NCBI RefSeq assembly: GCF_014199195.1
Contig: NZ_JACIJE010000012.1
Span: forward strand, 39,060 to 103,059
DNA: 64,000 bases
Reading direction: 5' to 3'
Source of the DNA: Neoroseomonas alkaliterrae
GTDB lineage: Bacteria; Pseudomonadota; Alphaproteobacteria; Acetobacterales; Acetobacteraceae
Translations under genes and position numbers: made by a program
Notes under the pieces: generated by a model
What the model saw: the letters and a program-made list of their open reading frames with translations, nothing else
The model's database searches: none
What the model was told of the DNA's origin: nothing
Shown here: positions 56,444 to 64,000 of the stretch, in pieces
Numbering within the stretch: position 1 is the first letter of the stretch
How the letters are laid out: each line of letters starts with the position of its first letter

Positions 56444-58092
56444 GGCGTCACCCCGTAGTCGCGTGCCGCGCCCTCGGCCGTCACGTAGCCGTTGCGGATA
56501 TCCTCAGCGAGCGCCGCCGGATCGCGCTCGCGCGGGTCGCCATAGCCGCCGCCGCCGGCATAGTGCATGCGCAGCCGCGCGCCGGGCGGGACGGTGGTGC
56601 GCGACTTCGGATGCGGCCGCGTCCCGTCGCCGAGCTCGATCACCGCGGCCCCGCCCGGCAGCCCGCCGAGCACGCCCTGCGCCGGGTGGTCGCGCCGGTC
56701 CGAGAGAAGGGAGAGCCGCACCTCCTCCGGCGCGCGCACCTCGATCTCCACCTCCTGGCCCAGGCCGCCGCGGAACTTCCCCGCGCCGCCGGAATCCGGC
56801 AGCAGCTGCTTCTTCCACACCACCAGGGGAGCGACGCTCTCATAGGCTTCGATGGAGCCCGCGCCGACATTCGTGGGGAAGGCGGTGGTGGGAAGACCGT
56901 CGCGGTGCGGCGCAGCACCCATCCCGCCCGAGGCGAACAGCACCTGCGAGAAGCGGTCGCCCTCGGCGGTCGTGCCGCTGAACAGCGCGCGCATGGTGGG
57001 CGCGCCGCCGCATTCGGCGATGATCCTCTCCGGCATGACCGGCGCCAGCGCCTTGTAGATCGCGCCGGCCAGCAGATGCCCGGTGAGCTGCCGCGCTGAA
57101 CAGGGCGCGGGGAAGCGCGGGTTGAGGATGCTGCCCTCCGGCGCGCTGACCGTGATCGCCTTGTAGGATCCCTCGTTGCGCGGCGTGAAGGGATCGAGCG
57201 AGCATTTGATCGGATAGACCGAATAGGCGTGGGTGTAGTTCATCACGCAGTTGATGCCGCGATCCACCTGCCTCGACGTGCCGGCATAGTCGATATGCAT
57301 CGCATCGCCGCGGATCGTCACCTCGCAGCAGATGCGGGTGATGGCATCGTCGAAGCCATCGGCTTCCAGCACGCTCCGCCAGGTGCCGTCGGGCAGGGCC
57401 CTGATGGCGGCGCGCATCGCCGCATCCGCCCTGGCGCTGAGCGCGGAGGACAGGCCCTGCAGGTCGGGCAGCCCGGCATCGGCCAGGAACTCCGCCACGC
57501 CGCGCGCGCAGACCTGGTTGGCGACGACCTGCGCCTCGAGGTCGCCCATGGTCTGGCGCGGAAGGCGGACATTGGCGAGCAGCACCTCGGCCAGCGCCTC
57601 GTTCCGCACCCCCTCGCGATAGAGGTGCATCGGCGGGATGCGGATGCCTTCCTCGAACAGCTCGCGGCAATCGGCCGACCACAGCGAGCCGCCGACATCC
57701 GGCGAATGGGCGATCGAGCCCGCGAAGCCGACCAGCGCGCCGCGATGGAAGACCGGCGTCACAGCCGTGAAATCCGGCAGGTGCCCGGTGGCGAGCCACG
57801 GATCGTTGGTGATGACGCAATCCCCCGGCCGCCAGGTCTCGGCGGGGAAGCGGCGCAGGAACGCCTTGGTCGTCACCGGCAGGATGCAGGAGAAGGAGGC
57901 GATGCCGCCGGTGTTCTCCGACACGCTGTCGCCGTTGCGGTCCATCAGCACGGTGGCGAAGTCATTGGATTCGCGCACGATGGTGGAGAAGGCGGTCCGC
58001 AGCAGGCCGGTCGCGGCCTCGTCGGCGATGGAGATCAGCCGCGACCAGTGGATCTCGAGGCTGATGGGATCGAAGGGGCCGGGCGCGCTCAT
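56440..58092 (-). CDS. hyuB: hydantoinase / 5-oxoprolinase subunit B
   Basis: A 550-residue HyuB-type subunit. FDPISLEIHWSRLISIADEA, FSTIVRESNDFATVLMD, GDCVITNDPWLATGHLPD, GFAGSIAHSPDVGG and MHIDYAGTSRQVDRGINCVMN are family motifs. It is the first gene of the hyuB-hyuA-Bug operon, with order reversed from the common A-B. The upstream gap to the aminotransferase gene is 129 bp. Confidence 0.92.
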   Translation of the reverse strand: MSAPGPFDPISLEIHWSRLISIADEAATGLLRTAFSTIVRESNDFATVLMDRNGDSVSENTGGIASFSCILPVTTKAFLRRFPAETWRPGDCVITNDPWLATGHLPDFTAVTPVFHRGALVGFAGSIAHSPDVGGSLWSADCRELFEEGIRIPPMHLYREGVRNEALAEVLLANVRLPRQTMGDLEAQVVANQVCARGVAEFLADAGLPDLQGLSSALSARADAAMRAAIRALPDGTWRSVLEADGFDDAITRICCEVTIRGDAMHIDYAGTSRQVDRGINCVMNYTHAYSVYPIKCSLDPFTPRNEGSYKAITVSAPEGSILNPRFPAPCSARQLTGHLLAGAIYKALAPVMPERIIAECGGAPTMRALFSGTTAEGDRFSQVLFASGGMGAAPHRDGLPTTAFPTNVGAGSIEAYESVAPLVVWKKQLLPDSGGAGKFRGGLGQEVEIEVRAPEEVRLSLLSDRRDHPAQGVLGGLPGGAAVIELGDGTRPHPKSRTTVPPGARLRMHYAGGGGYGDPRERDPAALAEDIRNGYVTAEGAARDYGVTP

Positions 58093-58221
58093 GCGGGTGT
58101 ATGGTTCTCCCGCGCGGTCCCGGGCGCAAGGGCTGAAGTGCCGGCGGCAGCCCCTGATGGCGGGCGCCGCCGGTTCGTCCGTGACGATGCGCGGCGCCGC
58201 CCGAAGGCGCCGCGCGCCGGC

Positions 58222-59622
58222 TCAGCCCTGGCCCGCCATGCGCGCCACCGTCGCCGCGAGGGCCTTGTCCAGCACCTCGATCAGCGTGTCGCATTCTGAG
58301 CGGGTGATGATGAGTGGCGGCGACAGCACGATGGTGTTGGAATGCCGCGCCCCGCCGCCCGAGCGCCCGACGATCACGCCATTCGCCTTGCAGAAATCCA
58401 CCACGCCCTGCACCAGCGCGCCGTCGAGCTGGGTCCTGCTCTCGCGGTCCGTCACCAGCTCGATGCCGATCAGCAGCCCCTTGCCGCGCACGTCGCCGGT
58501 GATGGCGTGGCGGAACAGCCTCTCGCGCAGGCCCTCGATCAGGTGGGCGCCCATGGTGGCGGAACGGTCGGCGAGCTTCTCCTCGAGCATGATCTCGATG
58601 TTGCGCACCGCGACCGCCGCGGCCGCCGGATGTCCGCCATAGGTGTTCACCTGCATCACCTGGCGTGCCTCCGCGACCTCCCCGAGGAAGCTGTTGAAGA
58701 CCGAATCCTTCACCACCGTCGCGGCGATCGGCAGGTAGGCCGAGACGATGCCCTTCGCCACCGCCATGATGTCCGGGCTGATGCCGTAGTGCTGGTGGCC
58801 GAACATCTTCCCGGTGCGGCCGAAGCCGTTGATCACCTCGTCCACATGCAGCAGCACGTCGTACTTGCGGCAGATGGCCTCGACCATCGGCAGGTACTCG
58901 TCGGGCGGCACGGCGACGCCGACGCCGGACATGATCGGCTCGACGATCACCTCGGCGACCGTCTGCGGGCCTTCGCCGAGGATGGTGGTCTCGATCGCCT
59001 TGGCGCAGGCCACCTTGCAGGAGGGGTATTCGAGCCCGAGCGGGCAGCGGTAGCAGGTCGGCGCGGGAACATGGATGAACTCGCCCGCGAAGGGCTCGAA
59101 CTTCATCTTGCGCTCGCCCATGCCGCCGGCCGCGAGCGTGGCGAGCGTGGTGCCGTGATAGGCGTAGTAGCGCGCGATGGTCTTGAAGCGGAACTGGCCG
59201 GGGAACTCGTGCTTGGCGTATTGCCGCGCGACCTTGAAGCCCGCCTCGTTCGCCTCGGAGCCCGAGTTGACGAAGTAGGTGTGGTAGCCGCCGCCCATCA
59301 GCGCGTTGATCTGCTCGGCCAGGCGCGCGGCGGGCAGGTTCATCGCCGTGTGCGGGTAGTAGGCCACCTGCTCCATCTGCTCGGCGGCGATCTGCGCGAG
59401 CTCGGTGCGGCCATAGCCGATGTTCACGCACCACAGGCCGGCCATGGCGTCGAGATAGGTGGAGCCGTCCGCGTCCACGATGGTCGAGCCCTGCGCGCCG
59501 GTGACCACGAGCTGCGACTTCTCGAGCGCGCGGTGCTGCACGATCGGGTGCATCACGTTCTGCAGGTCCTGCGCGACGACGCGCGCGCGCGCCTCGGGAT
59601 CGGGCTGGTTGGTCAGGGACAT
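58222..59622 (-). CDS. class III (omega) aminotransferase
   Basis: A 466-residue PLP enzyme. MAGLWCVNIGYGRTELA, YFVNSGSEANEAGFKVAR, YYAYHGTTLATLAAGG, LLHVDEVINGFGRTGKMFG and the PLP Lys in MAVAKGIVSAYLP are family motifs. A cysteine cluster, CYRCPLGLEYPSCKVAC, lies in the middle and occurs in the group with taurine-pyruvate aminotransferase and related omega-transaminases. The amino donor is not determinable. It is upstream of the hyu operon on the same strand and may act in the same pathway. Confidence 0.88.
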   Translation of the reverse strand: MSLTNQPDPEARARVVAQDLQNVMHPIVQHRALEKSQLVVTGAQGSTIVDADGSTYLDAMAGLWCVNIGYGRTELAQIAAEQMEQVAYYPHTAMNLPAARLAEQINALMGGGYHTYFVNSGSEANEAGFKVARQYAKHEFPGQFRFKTIARYYAYHGTTLATLAAGGMGERKMKFEPFAGEFIHVPAPTCYRCPLGLEYPSCKVACAKAIETTILGEGPQTVAEVIVEPIMSGVGVAVPPDEYLPMVEAICRKYDVLLHVDEVINGFGRTGKMFGHQHYGISPDIMAVAKGIVSAYLPIAATVVKDSVFNSFLGEVAEARQVMQVNTYGGHPAAAAVAVRNIEIMLEEKLADRSATMGAHLIEGLRERLFRHAITGDVRGKGLLIGIELVTDRESRTQLDGALVQGVVDFCKANGVIVGRSGGGARHSNTIVLSPPLIITRSECDTLIEVLDKALAATVARMAGQG

Positions 59623-59756
59623 GGCTTCACCTCGCGGCGGCTGGGGCGGTCATGGTCGCGCGGGCGGGGCGGCAAGGGAAGGCCCTTGCTCGTGCGCCCA
59701 CGCCTTGCCGCCGCGCGGCGGGCACCGCAGGATCGGCCGCGCAACCGCGCGCGGTG

Positions 59757-60740
59757 ATGGCGATGGAACGGCGGCGACTGGGGCGCAGCGGCATCATGGT
59801 CTCGGTGCTCGGCTACGGCTGCGGCGCGATCGGCGGGCTGATGGTGAGGGGCACGCAGGCCGAGCAGGAGCGCGCCATCGCCCGCGCCATCGAGGCCGGC
59901 GTGACCTATTTCGACACCGCCGCCGCCTACGGCGACGGCGCATCGGAGCGCAATCTCGGCCGCGCGCTGAAGGCGCTGCGGGCGGAGGCGACCATCGGCA
60001 CCAAGGTCCGCATCCGCGGCGAGCAGCGCACCGGCATCGCGGGCGCGATCGCGGCTTCGGTGGAGGCGAGCCTCGCGCGCCTCGGCCGCGAGGCGGTGGA
60101 CATCCTGCATCTGCACGAGCCCATCACCCTCGCGGGCGAGGCGCCGGCCTTCACGCCCGAGCGCATCCTCGACGAGGCCGTGCCCGCCCTGCATCGCCTG
60201 CGGCAGCAGGGCAAGGCGCGCTTCGTCGGCATCACCGGCCTGGGCGATGCGCCCGCGCTGCGCCGGGTGCTGGAGGAAGCGGACTTCGCCTCCGCGCAGA
60301 TGCCCTACAACCTGCTCAACCCCTCGGGCATCGCGCCGCTGCCGCCGGGGAGTGGCATGCCCGACCTCGGCGGCTGCATCCGCCACGCGGCGGCGGCGGA
60401 TGTGGGCGTGATGGCGATCCGCGTCCTCGCCGGCGGCGCGCTGTCGGGCAGCGAGGCGCGCGGACCGCTCGGCGTGCCGCAGGTGGCGCCCATCGCCTCG
60501 GGCGCGAGCTACGCCGCGGACGTGGCGGCGGCGCGGCGCTTCCTGCCGCTCATCGAGGCGGGATATGCCGCCGATCTGGTGGAACTGGCGCTGCGCTTCG
60601 CGGCGATGCCGGCGGAGATCGCGACCGTGCTGGTGGGCACGGGCAGCGTCGAGGAGTTCGACCACGCCGCCGCCGCCATCGCAAAGGGGCCGCTGCCGGC
60701 CGAGGCGCTGGCGATGATCGAGACGCTGCGCGGCAGTTGA
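59757..60740 (+). CDS. aldo/keto reductase
   Basis: A 327-residue NADPH-dependent (beta/alpha)8 barrel. RRRLGRSGIMVSVLGYGCGAI, GVTYFDTAAAYGDG (Asp and Tyr of the tetrad), the GTKVRI Lys and the HLHEP His are visible. It reduces aldehydes or ketones of unknown identity. ATG 59757 or 59763 are equally possible. Divergent from the aminotransferase gene. Confidence 0.9.
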   Translation: MAMERRRLGRSGIMVSVLGYGCGAIGGLMVRGTQAEQERAIARAIEAGVTYFDTAAAYGDGASERNLGRALKALRAEATIGTKVRIRGEQRTGIAGAIAASVEASLARLGREAVDILHLHEPITLAGEAPAFTPERILDEAVPALHRLRQQGKARFVGITGLGDAPALRRVLEEADFASAQMPYNLLNPSGIAPLPPGSGMPDLGGCIRHAAAADVGVMAIRVLAGGALSGSEARGPLGVPQVAPIASGASYAADVAAARRFLPLIEAGYAADLVELALRFAAMPAEIATVLVGTGSVEEFDHAAAAIAKGPLPAEALAMIETLRGS

Positions 60741-60863
60741 GCCTCCCACGGTCAGGGCAGGGGGGCGGAGCCCGGTCCGGCGCCGCCTGCGCGCCCGTCC
60801 CCGGATCGCCCGCACAGGCGCTCCGGGCCGGCGCTCGCGGAACCGGCGCGGTCGCGGCCCGTC

Positions 60864-60886
60864 CCGCCCGTCTGCGGAACGGGCGG
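60864..60886 (+). terminator. hairpin after the aldo/keto reductase gene
   Basis: CCGCCCGT (60864-60871) pairs with ACGGGCGG (60879-60886) with a 7-base loop. It lies in the 227-bp gap before the DUF3775 gene, about 120 bp after the reductase stop. No T-run follows, so its role is uncertain. The gap otherwise shows nothing clear apart from a possible promoter region near 60930-60945 (TTGATT). Confidence 0.25.
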
Positions 60887-60967
60887 AGGGCACCCGCCCC
60901 GAGGGGGTGGAAGCCCCCCCGCCGCCCATGCTTGATTGCGCCCGCACCGACAGCAGGAGTGGAGCCC

Positions 60968-61390
60968 ATGGCCGCGCGCGACCGCGACGACGATGAGGAT
61001 TTCGACCTCGGCATCAGCCTGGAGGCCGTCGCCGCCATCGTGGACGCCGCTCGCGCCGTGCAGGAAGGCGAGGAAAGCGGCCGCCTGGCGCGCGAGGAGG
61101 AGGACGAGGAAGGCCTCGACGCCGAGGACGAGGAGAACATGGACGAGGATGCCCTGCGCGCCTTCATCGCCGACCTCAACGAGGATGAGCAGGCCTCCCT
61201 CATCGCCCTCGCCTGGATCGGCCGCGGCGACTATTCCGGCGAGGAGTGGGAGGAGGCGCGCGCGCTCGCGAAGGAGCGCAACACGCGCGACACCGCGGAA
61301 TACCTGCTCGGCATCGACATGCTGGGCGACATGATCGAGGAGGGCCTGTCCGAGCTCGGCCTCTCGCTCGAGGATGCCGACGGGTCGTGA
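60968..61390 (+). CDS. DUF3775 family acidic protein
   Basis: A 140-residue protein. After a very acidic N-terminal half (REEEDEEGLDAEDEENMDED), the C-terminal part LNEDEQASLIALAWIGRGDY, EEWEEARALA and YLLGIDMLGDMIEEGLSELG matches DUF3775, a cytoplasmic alphaproteobacterial family of unknown function. The acidic stretch is expanded, about 25 residues of nearly only Asp/Glu. It overlaps the lipoprotein gene by 4 nt (GTGA). Confidence 0.88.
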   Translation: MAARDRDDDEDFDLGISLEAVAAIVDAARAVQEGEESGRLAREEEDEEGLDAEDEENMDEDALRAFIADLNEDEQASLIALAWIGRGDYSGEEWEEARALAKERNTRDTAEYLLGIDMLGDMIEEGLSELGLSLEDADGS

Positions 61391-61800
61391 GGCGGCTCGC
61401 CATCCTGCTGCTGCCGGTCGCGTTGGCGGCCTGCTCGGCGCGCGATTCCGCGCTGGCCGAGGACGGGCGCGAACGCCTGGTCGGCCTGCGCGCGGACGAC
61501 CTGCGCCTGTGCGCGGGCGTGCCCAACCTGACCGCCACCTCGCCGGGCGGGGAGTTCTGGACCTATGACCGCACGCCGCCCGCCGCGGGCGTCTCGGCGC
61601 CGGTGCCGGTGATCGGCGGCTCGCTCAGCGTCGCCGCGGGCTCGACCTGCCGCGTCACCTTCCAGCTCGTGGACGGCAGGGTCACGCGCATCGGCTATTC
61701 GGCGGAGTCGGCGCTGCCGCTCTCGCAGAACGCCGCCTGCGCGCCGGTGGTGCAGGGCTGCCTGCGCCTCGTGGACCAGGGCGCCGTCAGGCGGGAATGA
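61387..61800 (+). CDS. small lipoprotein of unknown function
   Basis: A 137-residue protein starting at GTG 61387, overlapping the DUF3775 stop. The signal MRRLAILLLPVALAAC ends in a lipobox (LAAC, Cys16). The mature part (LVGLRADDLRLCAGVPNLTA, FWTYDR, CRVTFQLVDGRVTRIGYS) resembles small SmpA/OmlA-like or BamE-type lipoproteins in length and strand pattern, but the match is weak. Its last 14 nt overlap the tail of the convergent DUF1194 gene. Confidence 0.7.
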   Translation: MRRLAILLLPVALAACSARDSALAEDGRERLVGLRADDLRLCAGVPNLTATSPGGEFWTYDRTPPAAGVSAPVPVIGGSLSVAAGSTCRVTFQLVDGRVTRIGYSAESALPLSQNAACAPVVQGCLRLVDQGAVRRE

Positions 61801-62509
61801 CGCCGGCCGGCAGGTTTGCGATCTCGCGGATCAGCTTGCGCTTCACCGCCATGCCGAAGCTTTCGAAATCCTCGGCCACGATCATGAAGGCGCCGGTCCC
61901 GCCGATCACGTTCTCCCGGTAGTAGTCGTCGAGCGGCACCGGCGGCAGCCGCCCGAAGGTCGGGCGGTCGTTGATGATCGGCAGGCCGTTGATGGTGATG
62001 CCCTCGGCCACCGCGGCGTCGCGCTCGGTGTCGGCCGGCGGGCCGGAATTGTTCACCCCGTCGCCCGAGACGTCGATGACCTTGCGCGTGGAATCCCAGG
62101 GGCATTCCGCCATCACCGCGCGGGAATGGCGGATGGCGCCCGAGATCGAGGTCCAGGACAGGGAGGCGCGCGGCGCGGCCTCGAGTTCCGCCGCCCAGGC
62201 ATCGGCCTGCTGCTGGCCGGCGATGCGCCGCCACGGGATCACCGTGCGCTGATACTCGATGCCCGCCCATTCGACATAGGCGATGGCGACCGCGCCGATC
62301 ATGCCGCCGCGGATCGCCGCCACCACCACGGGGTCCGAGACGGCGAGGCGATAGCCCTCGCGCTGCAGTCGCGCCTCGTCCTCGTCGATCGAGCGCGACA
62401 CATCCACGGCGAGGACGAGGGCGACATCCACCGCCTCCTCGGCACGGGCTGGGCGGATCGCGGGCAGGGCCGCGGCACCGACCGCGGACAGCAGCATCCG
62501 GCGACGCAT
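61787..62509 (-). CDS. DUF1194 von Willebrand factor A domain protein
   Basis: A 240-residue exported VWA protein of the DUF1194 family. A twin-arginine-like signal (MRRRMLLSAVGAAALPA) precedes VALVLAVDVSRSIDEDE with the MIDAS DxSxS. WTSISGAIRHSRAVM, KVIDVSGDGVNNSG and GITINGLPIIND follow. The family is periplasmic and common in alphaproteobacteria; its partner proteins are unknown. ATG 62507-62509 chosen. The gene converges on the lipoprotein gene with a 14-nt overlap. Confidence 0.88.
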   Translation of the reverse strand: MRRRMLLSAVGAAALPAIRPARAEEAVDVALVLAVDVSRSIDEDEARLQREGYRLAVSDPVVVAAIRGGMIGAVAIAYVEWAGIEYQRTVIPWRRIAGQQQADAWAAELEAAPRASLSWTSISGAIRHSRAVMAECPWDSTRKVIDVSGDGVNNSGPPADTERDAAVAEGITINGLPIINDRPTFGRLPPVPLDDYYRENVIGGTGAFMIVAEDFESFGMAVKRKLIREIANLPAGVIPA

Positions 62510-62600
62510 GCGGACCTCCTCGGCTCGAGGAGGCAAAGTGCCGCGCGGCGGCGCGGCGATTCAACCATTCCGTGCAGGCGGTTACAAAACGGCCGCAGCC

Positions 62601-63749
62601 TCACAGCGCGGCGAGGACGACGCCCGCGACGCGCCGCGCATCCGCCTCGCTCATGTAGGGGTGCATGGGCAGCGACAACACGCGGTGGCAGAGCGATTCG
62701 CTGACCGGCAGCGGCGCCGGCCCGCCCGCGATCGCGCCCGCGTGGTGCGCGGCATAGGCCGGCTGGTGGTGCAGCGGCTTGGGGTAGTAGATGCCCGAGC
62801 CGATCCCCTCGGCCGCGAGCGCCTGCTGCACGCGCGCCCGCGCGGCCGCATCCGGCAGGCGGATGGTATAGAGGCCGTAGGCATTCTCCGCCCCCGGCTG
62901 CGCGACCTGCACGCCGACGCGGCCGGCCAATGCGGCGTCATAGGCCGCCCCGATGCGCCGCCGCTGCGCGAGCTCGCCCTCGAACAGCCCCATCTTCGCG
63001 CACAGGATGGTCGCCTGGATGGTGTCGAGCCGCCCGTTCATGCCGGTGCGCTCCACCTCGTAGCGCGTACGCCCCTCGCCATGGGTGCGCAGCGAGCGGT
63101 AGAGCTCGGCGCGCGCCGCATCGTCGGTCAGCAGCGCGCCGCCGTCGCCATAGGCCCCGAGCGTCTTGGTCGGGTAGAAGGACAGCGCCGCGGCATCGCC
63201 CCAGCGGCCCAGCCGCTTGCCGTCCAGCGCGGCGCCGAAGGCCTGCGCCGCGTCGTCGAGCGCGAACATCCCCTCCCGCGCGCAGATCGCCTCGATCGCC
63301 GGCCAGTCCGCGGGCAGGCCGAAGAGGTCCACGCCCACCACCGCGCGCGGGCGCAGCCGCCCGTCCTTGCGCACCGCCGCAATGCGCGCCTCGAGGTCGG
63401 CGATGGCGATGTTGAAGCTCTCCTCCTCTACATCCACGAAGACCGGCGTGGCGCCGAGCACCAGCGGGACCTCGGCGGTGGCGGTGTAGGTGAAGGCGGG
63501 CAGGAACACCGCATCCCCCGGCCCGATCCCCTCGGCCATCATCGCGATCTGCAGCGCGTCGGTGCCCGAAGAGACGCCGACCGCATGCGCGCAGCCCGCG
63601 AAGACGGCGAGACGCTCCTCGATCTCGGCCACTTCCGGGCCGTTGATGAAGCGGCCGGAATCCAGCACGGCGGCGATGCGGCGGTCGAGCTCGGGCCGGA
63701 TCAGCGCCTGCTGGGCCTTCACGTCGAACAGCGCGATGGGGGTGGTCAT
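62601..63749 (-). CDS. DegT/DnrJ/EryC1/StrS family aminotransferase
   Basis: A 382-residue PLP-dependent sugar aminotransferase-like enzyme. DSGRFINGPEVAEIE, GVSSGTDALQIAMMAEGI, AFTYTATAEVPLVLGATPVFVDVE, FALDDAAQAFGA and SFYPTKTLGAYGDGGALL (PLP Lys) are family motifs. Members amino-transfer keto-sugars for surface polysaccharides or natural products. No other sugar gene is next to it in the window. A 91-bp gap separates it from the DUF1194 gene. ATG 63747-63749 has a good family fit. Confidence 0.92.
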   Translation of the reverse strand: MTTPIALFDVKAQQALIRPELDRRIAAVLDSGRFINGPEVAEIEERLAVFAGCAHAVGVSSGTDALQIAMMAEGIGPGDAVFLPAFTYTATAEVPLVLGATPVFVDVEEESFNIAIADLEARIAAVRKDGRLRPRAVVGVDLFGLPADWPAIEAICAREGMFALDDAAQAFGAALDGKRLGRWGDAAALSFYPTKTLGAYGDGGALLTDDAARAELYRSLRTHGEGRTRYEVERTGMNGRLDTIQATILCAKMGLFEGELAQRRRIGAAYDAALAGRVGVQVAQPGAENAYGLYTIRLPDAAARARVQQALAAEGIGSGIYYPKPLHHQPAYAAHHAGAIAGGPAPLPVSESLCHRVLSLPMHPYMSEADARRVAGVVLAAL

Positions 63750-63905
63750 GGGGTGGCGGGGCCTCGTGGTGCGGAACGCGGCGCCGTCATAGACCCGCCC
63801 GCCGCGTCGCGCGAAATCACCGATCGTGTCCTTGTGCAACGCAGCATGCGCGCACTGCGCCAGGAACGATGGTCTCTGGAACAGGACATCCGCCCTGATG
63901 GTGCC

Positions 63906-64000
63906 CTAGGCCGCGTGGACAAACCTGATCCACAGTCGGATGGAGGCGAGTGTCGCGAAGCCGAGGAAGCTCTCGGCGGTCTGGTCGTAGCGGGTAGCGA
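63906..64000 (-). mobile_element. C-terminal fragment of an IS5-family transposase
   Basis: On the minus strand the last 31 codons before TAG (63906-63908) read RYDQTAESFLGFATLASIRL, then WIRFVHAA. This is the well-known end of DDE transposases of IS5-family elements. Only the 3' end is inside the window, so the element begins beyond 64000. Its terminal repeat should lie within the next tens of bases, around 63860-63905, but cannot be located without the other end. Confidence 0.85.

Overview
The window is very GC-rich, densely coded alphaproteobacterial DNA, most likely from the Acetobacteraceae and close to Roseomonas. The lineage rests on the metX / chorismate mutase / hisC / tyrA block, the accD-folC pair, a DUF4175-type membrane protein coupled to lysA, small alphaproteobacterial families (DUF3775, DUF4170, DUF1285, DUF938), SecB, a ferrochelatase with C-terminal cysteines, and four TctC/Bug-type periplasmic binding proteins. 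This is inferred from gene content; no rRNA or tRNA gene was found to confirm it.

Layout. (1) 1-7.1 kb is a catabolic cluster: MmgE/PrpD protein, PRISE-like reductase, SMP-30 lactonase-like protein, and a GntR repressor divergent from tcuAB (tricarballylate oxidation). (2) 7.1-12.9 kb holds a small secreted M35-like metallopeptidase, a thiolase/DUF35 pair, a Bug receptor, a PEP-CTERM protein behind a good sigma-54 promoter, and a Nudix/DUF1285 pair. (3) 13.0-20.1 kb is a MoxR / DUF58 / BatA-DUF4159 / VWA-type membrane operon whose two intergenic gaps both carry copies of one structured repeat. (4) 20.2-31.7 kb has an orphan DUF4157 mini-protein, metX, the aromatic/tyrosine block, folC, accD, a Fur-like protein, oxyR, an FKBP and lysA. 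(5) 31.7-45 kb is mostly housekeeping: DUF4175-type protein, CoA-transferase/HMGL-like lyase, DUF938, pnp, a nitronate monooxygenase-like enzyme, Bug receptor, secB, hemH and a HAD phosphatase. (6) 45-60.7 kb is transport and acyl/amide metabolism: enoyl-CoA hydratase-like hydrolase, polyamine-type ABC ATPase and binding protein without permeases, a complete tctCBA operon, a second PEP-CTERM protein, a hyuB-hyuA-Bug operon, a class III aminotransferase and an aldo/keto reductase. (7) 60.9-64 kb has DUF3775/lipoprotein, a DUF1194 VWA protein, a DegT aminotransferase, and the end of an IS5-type transposase.

Themes. Organic-acid scavenging is over-represented (tcuAB, tctCBA, three further Bug receptors, hydantoinase/oxoprolinase subunits, CoA-transferase). 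Several operons are translationally coupled by 4-nt ATGA or GTGA overlaps. At least three families of short dispersed repeats fill intergenic space and in one case run into a coding sequence. No CRISPR array, phage region, plasmid replication gene or obvious new defence system was found. The most unusual items are the mirror-image repeat at 14.07-14.29 kb, the sigma-54 promoter in front of the THxN-type PEP-CTERM gene, the orphan DUF4157 protein, and the chorismate mutase with a degenerate prephenate-dehydratase-like tail.
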